A DNA stretch of 64,000 bases from Labia minor. Its lineage: Eukaryota; Arthropoda; Insecta; Dermaptera; Spongiphoridae. Position 1 is the stretch's first letter; every line of letters begins with the position of its first letter. This document shows positions 21,157-32,514 of the stretch, in pieces. A program made the position numbers and the translations under genes. The notes under the pieces are model-generated. The model worked only from the letters and a program-made list of their open reading frames with translations, was not told where the DNA came from and did not search any database. Location: assembly GCA_963082975.1 (NCBI GenBank), contig OY720344.1, forward strand, positions 79,348,053-79,412,052, in the 5' to 3' direction.

Positions 21157-21889
21157 TATATATATATCTATTCTTAAAATAAAATTTATATTATTATTAT
21201 TATTTATTTAATTTATCTTTATATTCGATTCGATATATAGTAGGAGAATTAAATGACGTTATCAATTTATTATACTCCGGTAAATATTATAAAATATTAT
21301 TTACTAAATATTCAATCAGTATCAAATATTCAATTAGATAAAACATTTATTTGTTTTTGTGTTCTTATTTTTAATATATTTTAATTTAATCAGTAAAGAT
21401 TAATTATATATTATTATTGTAAATCTACCCATCTCTTGTGTCACTTCATACATTGTGAATTCCACCCATAATATAATATCTTACTTACTTGAAAATGAAA
21501 ATCCAATTATGAGATCAAAATTAAAATTATTTATTCATATAATTTTGAATGTTTTCGTGTTTTATAAATAAAAACAAATATATACATATTCTTTGAATAA
21601 CAAATTCCAATTTATATGATCTTAATATATTGTGAGAATTAGATAATGTAGACAGAATGAAAATGTCTATAATAATGTTCCCAAACGAAATTTAAAAAAC
21701 CAAGACCACTTTACATTTAGACATTTTAAGCTCTTATCGAATCCAAAATCAAAATTTAAAAAATCGAAAAACAAACAGACAGATATATAGATTTTATATT
21801 AACAAACCTACTTTTCTGTATAATAAAGATATAAAGAATCATATTTTAATTTTTATATAACTAAGAAATCATTTTTTCACTTAAAATAT

Positions 21890-21990
21890 AGTTGTAAAGT
21901 CCAAATCTTCGATCCATATAACATCATCGACTGGGCCACTACCTTAAGGAGTCTTCTTTTGCTCTGACTAGGGCCACCTGTGTATTTGCC
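21890..21990 (-). pseudogene. Non-LTR RT scrap
   Basis: Minus strand reads QSKRRLLKVVAQSMMLYGSKIW, matching the post-catalytic 'LYGSEIW' segment of insect non-LTR reverse transcriptases. Only about 33 codons survive. The rest of 21500-22290 is AT-rich and shows nothing else. Confidence 0.6.
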
Positions 21991-22289
21991 ATTAGTCACG
22001 AAAAAATAATATTAAATTGTATATAAATTTAAAAATTAGAATATTTGAATTTGTTTAAATTTTAATACATGTAATCAATCATATGCATAAAGAAAAGAAA
22101 AGAAATACTAATATATAGAATATAGACGATATTACTTGGAATAATCTTATAATGCTAGCTAAAATTGTTTGTTTGTATTATTGAGGACCCCAGTTCCATT
22201 CATTTTAATCAGATCGATGCAATGATGCAACATTTAATAATTGTAATAAATAATTAAAGAATTGTATATCAGTATTTTTTAAAGGGTCG

Positions 22290-23560
22290 AGCAATAACTC
22301 GGGGTGTTCCAGGTATCTATGCGCACGGCAGTGCGCCGGCCAAGTTCCAGCAAGCCGCGCGCATGCCGTAAGTATATTTACACGAATGGTTTGGAGTCAC
22401 TTTTGACCCCCCTGTATCTCAGTGCCTATTGCAAGTACAGAGATAAAATTTTATCTACGTAGTCATATACTAGAACTAAAGCAATATGCCAAATTTCATA
22501 GTTATAGCTTCAGTAGATCCTGAAATATGACCCTGTGAAAATAGCTTATTTTGGAACTGATTCACTGATTGGTCAACAAAATTCTTAGGGTATTTCCAAT
22601 TGTCCTAGCGCTATGAAATTTGGCATACAGGTCGTGTGTTATAAGTAGGTTAACAAAAAATTATGAAATTTAAGAAATCGGTCAAGCTTGAGTTGAATTT
22701 GCAATTTTTTTAAACACAAAATTACTTCAAAGGCTAAGAATGGAGGCGGGCGCGGCACAAAAAGGAAAAAAATAGGAAGCTTTCTTAAAAAAAAAATGTG
22801 CAGCATCGTACACGTGGCGGAAGTGAAACTTCTTACAATCTAGAGAATAAGATAAATTTTAGTTGAGAGTGTGAGTGAGAGAGAAATAGAGAAAAATAAA
22901 GGGATCATTTCGAAAGACATATAACAGTATAAAATTTTCGTAACAAATATTCGCTTTATTATTATTATTATCTACTCTATCATCATATCTACATTGCCTG
23001 TACTATTGTCGGTTGGTGCTTCAATTGGTAATACTGATATTAATGGCTTGTGATAACTAAAATAAGATATATATGTTCGTGATTCGACATTTTCTATATA
23101 ACGTGTAAAAACAGCATCTATTGTAGTTCCAGATTTTGTTGTTGATTCCTTGGGATCGTTATTTATAAGCAGACCAAATGTTTCTTGAAGAAAGTTGATC
23201 AACGGCAACGAATCATCAGATCCAAAATTTACATTAAAATCTCCCCCGAGAATTAGAGGGATTTTATCTTCGCCTCGTTCAAGTGCATTAGCACCTGTGT
23301 GGCTATAAACCAGTAGTGAACGGTGTATGAAATAAATAATATCGTCTAAATTTTGGTCGTTATTTTTTTTCGGCATAGTGAAATCTGTGGAGTAGAGAAA
23401 AGCAGTTTTAAATGCAATAATAATTTTAAATTGATTTAGTAGTGTTAAAGTAATGTTGAGATTCGGATAAATAACGTGAATGGTCATCGACGCACATAAC
23501 TGTATGTGTTGGCGTGTGAATCGCCGACCATGTTCACACACACAATTACATGCGTCGGTA
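22290..23560 (-). mobile_element. 3' part of a Helentron with endonuclease
   Basis: The minus strand holds the endonuclease fragment (about 23480-22972), then about 600 bp of non-coding tail. Near its end lies a strong hairpin GCGCAC-TGCC-GTGCGC (about 22318-22334), in the place a Helentron 3' stem-loop should occupy. The Rep/helicase part is absent. It lies just beside a Helentron-like family B repeat. Confidence 0.6.
22972..23480 (-). pseudogene. Helentron-type AP-endonuclease-like domain, C-terminal part
   Basis: A frame of up to 189 codons whose latter 120 resemble an endonuclease/exonuclease/phosphatase fold: IHRSLLVYSHTGA, then IPLILGGDFNVNFGSDDSLPL with the catalytic GDFN, TTIDAVFTRY, and YFSYHKPLI with the conserved late SYHKP. 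In insects this combination is typical of the C-terminal endonuclease of Helentrons (Helitron2). The N-terminal catalytic residues and the helicase are missing. Its first ~60 codons have no homology that I recognise. Alternative: a non-LTR endonuclease, less likely given STTKSGTTIDAVF. Confidence 0.7.
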
Positions 23561-23640
23561 TGCGTGCACGCTGTATATTTGACTTGAGAATTTTAATTAT
23601 TTCACGATATATATATATATATATATAAATATCAATTTTT

Positions 23641-23780
23641 ACTAGAGATAGTATTGCGATCACGAAAATTTTCGATGTTGAGATTTTGATGTTTTTATAC
23701 GTTTTGAAGGTTCCTGAATCATTTTCACTAAGGTTGTGAAAAATGTCTGTATGTGTGTGTGTGTGTGTGTGTGTGTTTGT

Positions 23781-23827
<47 letters not shown>

Positions 23828-24288
23828 GGCAAGATTACGCAAAAACGGTTTGAGCTAGAATGATGAAATTTGGTACATGGACATTATTCAAAATTCATAG
23901 TTTTCTATCAACTTTTGAGAAATGTAGGTCAACCGGAAGAGGGTCATTACCTACAACGTTTTGATTTTTTTTCCTCTAAAGTGACCGTAAAAATAAAGAT
24001 ATATGTTTGATAATTTTTCACATGATTAATAATTGTATAAAACTGCTATATATAGAATTTCAGCTTGATTGATTCGCTAAAATTACCAGAATTAATTTTT
24101 TAACACTGCAAATCTCACGCGCCAACACGTAACGTGGTGCCATCAACAAAAAGCCAAACATGCGCTGATTTAATATTTATTATTTATTATTTATAATTTA
24201 TAATTAATTAAATTTAATTTAAATATAATATATTATATTATTTAATCCAATTCTCAAATTGCGAGATAGTCGAGTGGAGACACTCCAG
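23641..24288 (+). mobile_element. Helentron-like repeat, family B (copy B1)
   Basis: Begins ACTAGAGATAGT (degenerate form of ACTATCTCGCCA seen in other copies). It carries a GT microsatellite, a block with AAACGGTTTGAGCTAG and ATGAAATTTGGTACA, then the 3' inverse repeat GCGAGATAGT and a stem-loop TGGAG-ACA-CTCCA at 24275-24287. It shares this plan with copies at 31266, 37043 and 43156 and with family C. Confidence 0.75.
23747..23822 (+). repeat. (TG)n microsatellite within family B
   Basis: About 75 bp of TG repeats with a few TTTG and TATG interruptions. It occupies the same place where family A has GTCC repeats and family C has TATG repeats. Confidence 0.95.
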
Positions 24289-24361
24289 CTAATTATATAT
24301 GACTTAACTAGCGCGCATGCGCGCCATGGACTTTGGACCTAGCGAGAGGGTATTAGAACGA

Positions 24362-24500
24362 AAGACAGCACAAAAGCAACACGCAGATAGCCTCTTTCTC
24401 AAAGACGAAAGACCGGACAAAAGAAAGACCCAGATAGCCTCTCTCTCAAGAACGAAACACCGCACAAAAGAGAGACGGAGATAGAGGCTATCTCATTCTC
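24362..24500 (+). repeat. Minisatellite, three ~47-bp units
   Basis: Three consecutive units start GAAAGACAGCACAAAAG, GAAAGACCGGACAAAAG and GAAACACCGCACAAAAG, each passing AGATAGCCTCT or AGATAGAGGCTATCTC. A perfect palindrome GCGCGCATGCGCGC lies just upstream at 24313. No frame. Confidence 0.7.
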
Positions 24501-24633
24501 ACTCGTTATATCTATATCTTTTTTCTCTCTTGCGTTTCGTAACGCGTTACGAAATTTCAATTTTTCAATTCACTCTCCATTCTCAACCAAATGTCAGGAC
24601 GCCGCTAAAGAAGTTTCACTTCAAAAGTATTGA

Positions 24634-25631
24634 AATCTAATCAAAAACATACCTGTTAAAAAGGGGGCCAAGTTCCTATCGGCTATTTGTTTGCCTAAAA
24701 AAGGGTTCAAATCCATCCCAATGCCAAGTTTAGATGCACTTCAAAATCATTCATAATCATTTTTATCAACAGCCTGATCCACTGGTAAACATTTGGCATT
24801 CCAAAGAATCGCCACCACACCCAGTCCTCCGCCTCCTGCATCCAGGCAGGCCACTTTATTCACGTCAACGGTCCATCTGGCCGAAATTCACTTTACCATA
24901 CACCCAACTTAAAATATGGTATAGTTGTTAAAATACGTAGGTACATGGTTTAAAATATCTAAAATTATAATACTTAGAAATTTGAACTTGGCAGGTTTTC
25001 GTACTGTACGTAACACTAGATTAATTGTATAATTATATTTATTATTTAAATATATAAATTAACCTGCTAATTCTAAGTATTAAAATTGTAGATATTTTAA
25101 ACCAAGTACCTACGTATTTTAACAACTATACCATATTTTAAGTTGGGTATATGGTAAAGTGAATTTCGGCCAGATGAACCGTTGACGTGAATAAAGTGGC
25201 GTGTAGTGTGCCTGGATGCAGGAGGCGGAGGACTTGGTGTGGGACTGAGTGTTTTGTACAGCACGAAAACCTGCCAAGTTCAAATTTCTAAGTATTATAA
25301 TTTTAGATATTTTAAACCATGTACCTACGTATTTTAACAACTATACCATATTTTAAGTTGGGTGTATGGTAAAGTGAATTTCGGCCAGATGGACCGTTGA
25401 CGTGAATAAAGTGGCGTGCCTGGATGCAGGAGGCGGAGGACTGGGTGTGGTGGCGATTCTTTGGAATGCCAAATGTTTACCAGTGGATCAGGCTGTTGAT
25501 AAAAATGATTATGAATGATTTTGAAGTGCATCTAAACTTGGCATTGGGATGGATTTGAACCCTTTTTTAGGCAAACAAATAGCCGATAGGAACTTGGCCC
25601 CCTTTTTAACAGGTATGTTTTTGATTAGATT
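24634..25631. mobile_element. Foldback palindrome with 376-bp arms
   Basis: Left arm 24634-25009 and right arm 25256-25631 are inverse copies differing at only a few positions, beginning AATCTAATCAAAAAC and ending ...GTTTTTGATTAGATT. The 246-bp spacer holds a third partial copy (about 25071-25250) in the orientation of the right arm. No protein. This looks like a foldback-type DNA transposon or a recent inverted duplication; identical short frames in the arms are mere consequences of the repeat. Confidence 0.92.
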
Positions 25632-25707
25632 AATATTACCAGACTAACCCAATAATAATGAATCATTTTTTTTAACTTAAGTACCGAACCCAGGCTCGGG
25701 GTCCCGG

Positions 25708-25779
25708 TATATATTATAAATAAAATAAAATTAAAAATATTTGTTATATCCATATCTGTTTTTATTGCATTAATAGATA
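25708..25779 (+). repeat. Family A repeat, copy A4, left remnant
   Basis: ATATATTATAAATAAAATAAAATT through TTAATAGATA matches the distal part of family A. It continues at 30458 after the gypsy insertion; GATA is duplicated at the break. Confidence 0.75.
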
Positions 25780-26116
25780 TGTAAGGTTTTTATGGTTGAA
25801 TGGTAACAATGGTAATGTATGGTGAAATAATATATAAAAATATAAAAAAATGTATTTTATTGGAAACTTAATTTTATAATAATAAAAAAATTTGCTACGT
25901 GAAAATAAACACAAAAAGGAACTCACTTCAAGGAATGACAACTTGACAAATTTTATTTTAATTAAATTATTTCATTTTAATTAAATTATTTTATTCGAAT
26001 TAAATTATTCTATTTTAACTAAATTATTTCATTTCAATTAAATTATTTTAATTAGATAATTTTAATTGTCAATGTTTTGTGTTGAGCGGGATTTTCGAAT
26101 TTGCCTGGCCGCCACA
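25780..26116 (-). repeat. 3' LTR of the CsRn1-type element
   Basis: 337 bp; on the minus strand it starts TGTGGCGGCCAGGCAAATTC and ends ACCTTACA. It contains a minisatellite of ATTTCAATTAAATT units; the other LTR has one more unit. Confidence 0.93.
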
Positions 26117-29100
26117 CACTCCCTCCCCAGTGATAACGTTTAGGTATTTCTTGGGAAAGGAAACCGTTCTTCCGGATCTTGTTGTTTTCCTTTCAGGTGT
26201 ACTTTCAACTGGTAAAGAATCTTTTCTCTCTTGATTGTTGGGAAGCTTATTCAAATTTTCATTTGGAATTTCGGATTCTAAAATGAAAGCTGGTTTAATG
26301 CGATCAATGCTCACAGTTTATAATCCTGATGGTGTTATGATGACATAATTCTTTTCTCTTCGTTCTTTCACTTCATATGGTCCGTCATATGTGGGTTGTA
26401 AAGGTGTTCGAATAGCGTCATGCCGGAGGAAAATGTATTTGCATGAGTTTAATGCTGGATGAATAAAAATATTTTTTTTACTATGGTGTTCTATCTGAGT
26501 AGGTTTGAGTGATTTTATATGTTCTTTGAGTTTGTAAATGTAAGTATTGATGTCTGAGGAACATTTGCTATCTTGGATCAAATCTGATGGGAGTCTAATT
26601 GGTGAGCCATATGTCATTTCTGCTGGAGTTGCATTGTTTCCGACTATGATATATGAGCGAAGACCCATTAGTACAAGTGGCAGCTTACAATTCCAATCTT
26701 CTGTCAGATGACATTTAAGCGCACATTTCAAAGCTCTGTGCCATCTTTCTATCTTACCATTTGCGGCTGGATGGTAAGCCGTTGTTTTGATATGTTTTAT
26801 TCCAAGGATGTTTGTCAGGCTTTTGAATAGATTGCTTTCAAATTGTCTTCCTCTATCGGTTGTAATGATTTGAGGAACACCAAATCTTGAAATCCATGTT
26901 GACAGTAATGTGTGTGCAACTGTTTCAGCACTAATATCTACCATTGGTGCTGCTTCAGGCCATCTTGTAAATCGGTCAACCATGGTGAGTAAATAGCGAA
27001 AACCTTGAGACGATGGCAAGGGTCCGACAATATCAAGGTTGATGTGTGAAAATCTTGAATGCACTTCTGGGTATTTTCCGATTTCACTATTGGTATGTTT
27101 CCATACCTTACTTTTTTGACAAGGTACGCAAAATGTCGTCCATTCTTTAATCTCTTTTTTCATAGAAGGCCAAATGTATCGATTAGTTAACATCTTGATT
27201 GATCCTTTAACTCCTGGGTGTGCCAAATTATGAACTGACTCGAATATAGCTCTTCGAAATTCTCTTGGAATGTATGGACGTAGTCGATTTTGGGATGCAT
27301 CACAATTCAGGATTTCACCATTTGCAAGTGTCATTTCCACGAGTTTTAATGAAGAGTCAAGTTTCATTTTTTTGAGTTCTTCGTCATCTAGCTGTGCTTT
27401 CGCTATCTCCTCCATTGTAATATTGGGATATATGTTAATAGATTGGATACGAGAGCAAGCGTCGGCTGCTATATTTTCTTGGCCTTTTGTATAACGGAAA
27501 TCTGTAGTGAATTGTGCAATAAAACTGCTGTAGCGCATTTGTCTGGGTGTTGATTTTTCTGGTCGTTGTTGGAATATATAGGTGAGAGGTTTGTGGTCGG
27601 TATAGATGGGGAAAACTCTTCCTTCTAACATATATTGAAAGTGTTTTACAGCGGAGTATGCGGCGAGAAGTTCTCTATCATATGTGGAATAATTTTTTTG
27701 TGCGTTGTTAAGTTTTTGAGAAAAGAAAGCTAAAGGTTCTAAAATTCCTTTATTAGTTTGGTGAAGAGATGCTCCTATGGCAAAATCAGAAGCATCAACC
27801 ATTAAGATGAGAGGTAAATCTGAAGATGGATGAGCTAAAAGAGTAGCTTCTGCAAGGCTATTTTTGAGATTGTTAAATGCATCTACTTGTTCTGGCGTCC
27901 AATCTATTTTTCTCGTATCGTTTTTTTTAGCTCCCTTTAGATAATCTAGAAGAGTAATTTGTTTATTGGCCATATCAGGGACTGCACGTCGGTAAAAGTT
28001 TATTAATCCTAAAAATCTTCGTAAATCTTTAATGGTGGTTGGTAATGGGTAGTCAGAAATTAATTTTATTCTTTCCGGAAGTGGTATTATTCCTTTGCTT
28101 GTGGTGTTATAGCCTAAAAAGGGTACTTCTGAGACGCCGAAAATACATTTATTAATATTTATGTTTATATTGAATTTGTTGAGTCGATTTAGGAGTAAAT
28201 GGAGGTGATTTTTATGTTCTTCTTCATTTTTTGAGGCGATTAATATATCATCAATATAGCAAAAAACGAAATCGAAATCGCGTGTGATAGAGTCAATATA
28301 TCTCTGAAATGATTGGGCTGCGTTACGAAGTTCAAATGGAAGTCGAAGAAATTCAAACAATCCAAATGGAGTGATTACAGCTGTTTTGGGTACATCATCG
28401 GGATGAACTGGTATGTGGTGATATGCTCTAATTAAATCTATTTTAGAGAAAATTGTTTTATTGTCCAGTAGATGATTAAAATCTTGCAGATTGGATATGG
28501 GGTATCTGTCCGGTATTGTTATGTTGTTTAGTGCACGATAATCTCCACAAGGACGCCATGAGCCGTCCTTTTTGGGTACTAAATGTAGTGGACTGGACCA
28601 GCAACTTTTGGATGGTTGGCAAATTCCAAGGTTTATCATCTGTTGGAATTCGTTTTTGGCTATTTTCATTTTGTCTGGTGCTAATCTTCGTGCTTTTGCA
28701 GATGTCGGGTGATCTTTTGTGTCGATTGTGTGGTGGATGTCTAATGGAGGTGAGCCAAAATGAAGGTTTTCTCGCATAAGGTTTGGATGTTCTTTGATAA
28801 TTTCACCATATTTGATATTCGGAGGAACTAAATGGATAGATTCTACACCAGGGGCTTTAATTAGACTACCTTGTGTAGAAAGTGTTGTAGTGCAATCGAA
28901 GAGTTTTCTATTTTTTAGGTCTATAAGTAAATTATATTGTTTAATGAAATCAGCTCCAATAATTGGGGATTGTATGTCTGCAATAATAAAGTTCCAGGAG
29001 AATTTCCGTCTCAATCCAAGATCTATTTCAAAAAGACGTTCGCTATATGTATTAATTACGGTGCCGTTTGCTTCATACAGCTTTCTTTTGTTAATGTTAT

Positions 29101-29299
29101 TTCTGTCTTTTTTTAAAGGTGGAATTACTGAGAGGTCTGCCCCGGAATCAATTAAGAAATTTAAATTATTTGTTTTATCGAATATGAAAAGGCGACTTGA
29201 ATTAAATCTCCGATCATTGGTCGCCGACAATGTGGAGTATTTTAGTTTAAAGATGTATGTTGCTGAGTTGGAGGTTTGTATGAACAAGGTTTTTGGCAT
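26069..29299 (-). pseudogene. pol polyprotein (PR-RT-RNase H-IN), one in-frame stop
   Basis: A frame of 993 codons from 29299 to 26318, then a stop at 26315-26317 and 81 more codons in the same frame to 26069. Order: aspartic protease ([13 protein letters not shown]), RT ([20 protein letters not shown] and the catalytic [10 protein letters not shown]), RNase H ([20 protein letters not shown]), integrase zinc finger (HNLAHPG...CVPCQ) and DDE core ([32 protein letters not shown]). The C-terminal tail is TRSGRTVSFPKKYL followed by CGG. Expression is probably by -1 frameshift from gag. All catalytic motifs are present; only the stop and the gag frameshift look disabling. Confidence 0.93.
26117..26128 (-). 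promoter_or_regulatory. Polypurine tract
   Basis: Minus strand GGGGAGGGAGTG directly before the 3' LTR, the expected plus-strand primer site. Confidence 0.85.
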
Positions 29300-29454
29300 T
29301 TTTGGGCATGTTCTCTAAAGGTAAAATGGTACCAACATAGGGATCCGGACGGGTTGTATTTTGATTTAGATCGTGGTCTTGAACGAGAACGATGTCCACT
29401 ACTACGAGATGACGATCGGCTTCTTGCTCTAAGTTCTTGTATGACGGATGTTAA

Positions 29455-30063
29455 TTAATCTATTCGAGCTTCGAGGCTTGATATTCTATCATTGTCATGA
29501 ATTGGAGGTTGGGAAATGGTATTTTGAGAAAATATAGATGGTCCAGTAAATTCCATAATTTTATCGGCCATTGAGGCTAATATATCTAAATCATCTTTAC
29601 TTGAGGCTAAAATAGCTCTTATATTAACAGGTAATCTTTGTAAAAAAATTGGTTTTAAAAATTCATCTTTGATTTGCGTACCTGCTAATGTTCTCATTTC
29701 TCTCAATAATTGTGTAGGTTTTTTGTCACCTAATTCTAATTCGGATATTAATTTGTTTGCCTTTCGGCCCTCCGATTCTTCGAATTCGCGTATTAATCGG
29801 TCTTTTAAATCGGTATACGGCGTTTGAGATAATGGTTTAATTAAAAAGTCCGAAATTGTTTCAGCTATTTCAGGCTCAAGGGATCCAATTATATAATTAA
29901 ATTTTGTAGTTTCGGATATTATGCCAACGGTCTGGAACTGAGATTCAATTTGTAAAAACCATACCTTGAGATTTTTTCGCCAGAATTGTGGAATCTTAAC
30001 AGAGACTCTTGCTAATTCTATCTCATTCAGTTGTTTTGTAGTTTGATCGATTGTTGTTGCCAT
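29455..30063 (-). pseudogene. gag of the CsRn1-type element, frameshifted before the knuckle
   Basis: The minus-strand ATG at 30063 begins MATTIDQTTKQLNEIELARVS. The core PQFWRKNLKVWFLQIESQF and the following helical region resemble the Gag of CsRn1/Micropia-like elements. The frame stops at 29455 after SSLEARID; reading on in the next frame gives an Arg/Ser-rich linker and then [18 protein letters not shown], the C-H-C-C knuckle. A single-base indel near 29458 therefore separates the knuckle from the rest. Gag would assemble particles and bind RNA. Confidence 0.87.
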
Positions 30064-30085
30064 ATTTCTTCTTAATGAGATGTCC

Positions 30086-30100
30086 AAATCGGGGTCACCA
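30086..30100 (-). promoter_or_regulatory. Primer-binding site, tRNA-Trp
   Basis: Minus strand TGGTGACCCCGATTT, one base after the 5' LTR. It complements the 3' end of tRNA-Trp (…CGGGGTCACCA) over its first 12 bases. Confidence 0.8.
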
Positions 30101-30101
30101 A

Positions 30102-30457
30102 TGTAAGGTTTTTATGGTTGAATGGTAACAATGGTAATGTATGGTGAAATAATATATAAAAATATAAAAAAATGTATTTTATTGGAAACTTAATTTTATA
30201 ATAATAAAAAAATTTGCTACGTGAAAATAAACACAAAAAGGAACTCACTTCAAGGAATGACAACTTGACAAATTTTATTTTAATTAAATTATTTCATTTT
30301 AATTAAATTATTTTATTCGAATTAAATTATTCTATTTTAACTAAATTATTTCATTTCAATTAAATTATTTTACTTCAATTAAATTATTTTAATTAGATAA
30401 TTTTAATTGTCAATGTTTTGTGTTGAGCGGGATTTTCGAATTTGGCTGGCCGCCACA
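30102..30457 (-). repeat. 5' LTR of the CsRn1-type element
   Basis: 356 bp, same ends as 25780-26116, with an added ACTTCAATTAAATTATTTT unit and one GCC/GGC difference near its start. Confidence 0.93.
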
Positions 30458-30552
30458 GATATATTAAAATTATTTGAAATTGTTTCTGTAGCTGGAAATT
30501 AATTTATTTCAAACGGTCGGTCGGTTTTGTGCCTGGCCACAGGTCAACTTAT
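30458..30552 (+). repeat. Family A repeat, copy A4, right remnant
   Basis: Continues from 25779. It contains a CGGTCGGTCGG-like subterminal repeat and the stem-loop CCTGGCCACAGG, then AACTTATTTT. It shows that the gypsy inserted into a pre-existing Helentron-like repeat. Confidence 0.8.
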
Positions 30553-31265
30553 TTTTTAGATTAGATCGTTTTCATCATACCCTTAAATGTATTTCATATT
30601 TTAATTAATTTTTATTATTTTTAGTATTCACAGATTTTTAATAATAATAACTGCATAATCAATTAATGATATAAAATACAGTACTTAATAAATAAATATT
30701 ACCCACAATGAATTCCTCAATAGTAAACGCTAGAATATTCAAGTTACAATGCCATACTTTCGATGTGGAACATCACAATTTTTCTAATTTATAAATAAAA
30801 ATTTAATATAAAAAATATAAAGAAACTAAATTTTTTGATGTCTATATTTTTCACTTCATTTCACAGTGATAAAAACAAACATTCTTTCAAATAGGCTCTA
30901 TCTGTTTAATCTTCTTAGTTATTCTACTTATATTTATATTTTGGACGTTTGTTTTCTATGTTTTTGTTCTAATTCTTTGTGCTTATTGTGATTGAATTTA
31001 TTATAATTTAAAATATAAATATATACATTATTTTGATTGAAGAATCATTCATTCCTTGTCATCATCATCATTTGCATAGAGTTGAAAATCCGAAGTCTAA
31101 ATAAAACTAAGTTATCTTTAGATCTGAATATCGATTTAAATTTCGTTTATCAACTGATTTGATTTTCATTTCCCATATTATTTTTCCAATTCATTTAATT
31201 ATATTAGACAACTGTTTATTTAATTATTTATCTTTTGAATTTTATAATTGCTTATCTTCTTTTTT

Positions 31266-31500
31266 ACTATCTTGCCAGATATATATAGAATTTCAGCTTG
31301 ATTGAATCGCTGAAAGTATCGGAATTAATTTTATAACACGTTGCCTGGCAATCACGCGCCAGCACGTAACGCGGTGCCATCAACAAAGAGCCAAACATGC
31401 CCTGGTTTAATAAATATTATTTATTAATTTTAATTTAAATAAAATATATGTTAATTAATCCAATTCAAAATTGCGAGATAGTCGAGTGGAGACACTCCAG
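31266..31500 (+). mobile_element. Helentron-like repeat, family B, short copy B2
   Basis: Starts ACTATCTTGCCAG and ends GCGAGATAGT-CGAG-TGGAGACACTCCAG. Both subterminal repeats and the stem-loop are present, but the microsatellite region is deleted, leaving 235 bp. Confidence 0.8.
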
Positions 31501-31679
31501 ATTTATTATTTCTCTGACTAGGGAAAAATTTAAATCTTAAAACAGTTACTACTGCTAAATTTCTAGAATTTTTCAAAACTACTGTACTAAACTATTAAAA
31601 TTTAAAATTTTGTATCAATTCTATTTCGCATCTCTGATATAGACAGTGATGAAAATAACTTAAATATCTTATTTAACAA

Positions 31680-31694
31680 CTAGCTGCTCAGAGT
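31680..31694 (-). mobile_element. Helitron 3' stub
   Basis: CTAGCTGCTCAGAG matches the last 14 bases of the Helitrons (minus strand CTCTGAGCAGCTAG|T) and then stops. The flanking base obeys the A|T rule. The hairpin is gone. Confidence 0.5.
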
Positions 31695-31885
31695 ATTAAA
31701 TTATTTAATTTTTATTTAAATATTTTATTATTATTTAAATTATATATATATTTATATATATATACAGGCAACAGCCCAAAGATTAGCGCAATCAACAAAT
31801 GTCAATATTAAACATGAACTTATCGGCAAAAGAGATCGTTTTTTTAATTTTTTAATATCCACGACCAGAACAACATCAAAACAAA

Positions 31886-32512
31886 AATAAGTTGACCTGT
31901 GGCCAGGTCCGAACCGACCGACGGTTTGAAATAAATTAATTTCCAGCTACAGAAACAATTTCAAATAATTTTAATATATCTATTAATTCAATAAAAAACA
32001 GATATGGGTATAACATAAATATTTTTAATTTTATTTTATTTATAATATATATGTAAGACCAGGCTGTGACGTCATGCATGGCTGGATGACGTCATATAAT
32101 TTTAAATCAAGAAAAAACTAATAAATATGATTTTTTTCGAGGATAAAACCAATACAAAATGCATGATTCGTGGTGATATATAAAAAAATCTCCTTTGGTG
32201 TGAAAATAACCCTTTCCTTCCTATCGTCGATCGCTAATACTACCACTTCCGGTTTCCGGAATTGCACCAAAAGTTGATCAATTCATCCCACTGATGCATT
32301 AAGTAAATATACCAAATTTCATCAAAATCGGTTGAGCCGTTCAGGCTGTACACATCTATACGGACGGACAGACGGACGGACAGACGGACAGACATCATGC
32401 TAAAAATACTTTTTTCTGTTTAGAAAATGCATGATTCGTGGAGATATGTAAAAATCTCCAGATGTGAAATTTGGTGTGAAAACAATACCTCCCTTACTAT
32501 CGTCGGTCGGTA
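31886..32512 (-). mobile_element. Helentron-like repeat, family A, copy A2
   Basis: Reverse orientation of A1 with 5' CCGACCGACG at the right edge, GTCC repeats near 32365-32395, and at the left the inverse repeat plus stem-loop GACCTG-TGGC-CAGGTC. It looks full length, about 627 bp. Confidence 0.85.
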
Positions 32513-32514
32513 AT

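Larger units (their letters stand above)
20336..21500 (+). repeat. Repeat family D, copy 2, interrupted by Helitron H3
   Basis: Same order of motifs as 15648-16340 (GGTTCTCAAAAACCGCTC, GATGACGTCACAACC, then TCGATTCGATA). The Helitron H3 sits in the AT run after GTGAGATATATA. The tail 21205-21500 is AT-rich with scraps of Helitron 3' region. Confidence 0.65.
25780..30457 (-). mobile_element. Near-complete Ty3/gypsy retrotransposon, CsRn1 type
   Basis: LTRs at 25780-26116 and 30102-30457 start and end TG...CA and differ mainly by one extra 19-bp unit. They are flanked by GATA (25776-25779 and 30458-30461). On the minus strand: a primer-binding site matching the 3' end of tRNA-Trp, gag, and pol with protease, RT, RNase H and integrase, then a polypurine tract. 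The gag knuckle has the C-H-C-C arrangement (CWYH...C...PC) of the CsRn1 clade, which also uses tRNA-Trp. At least one frameshift in gag and one stop near the pol end make this copy slightly damaged. Confidence 0.93.

Noticed and set aside
23660-23842. Frame of alternating His-Thr
   Set aside because: Translation of the (TG)n microsatellite.
24734-25531. Three near-identical 65-73 codon frames
   Set aside because: They are the same sequence read from the two palindrome arms and the spacer copy; no homology.
28516-29318. Plus-strand frames within the CsRn1-type pol
   Set aside because: Shadows of the minus-strand pol frame.
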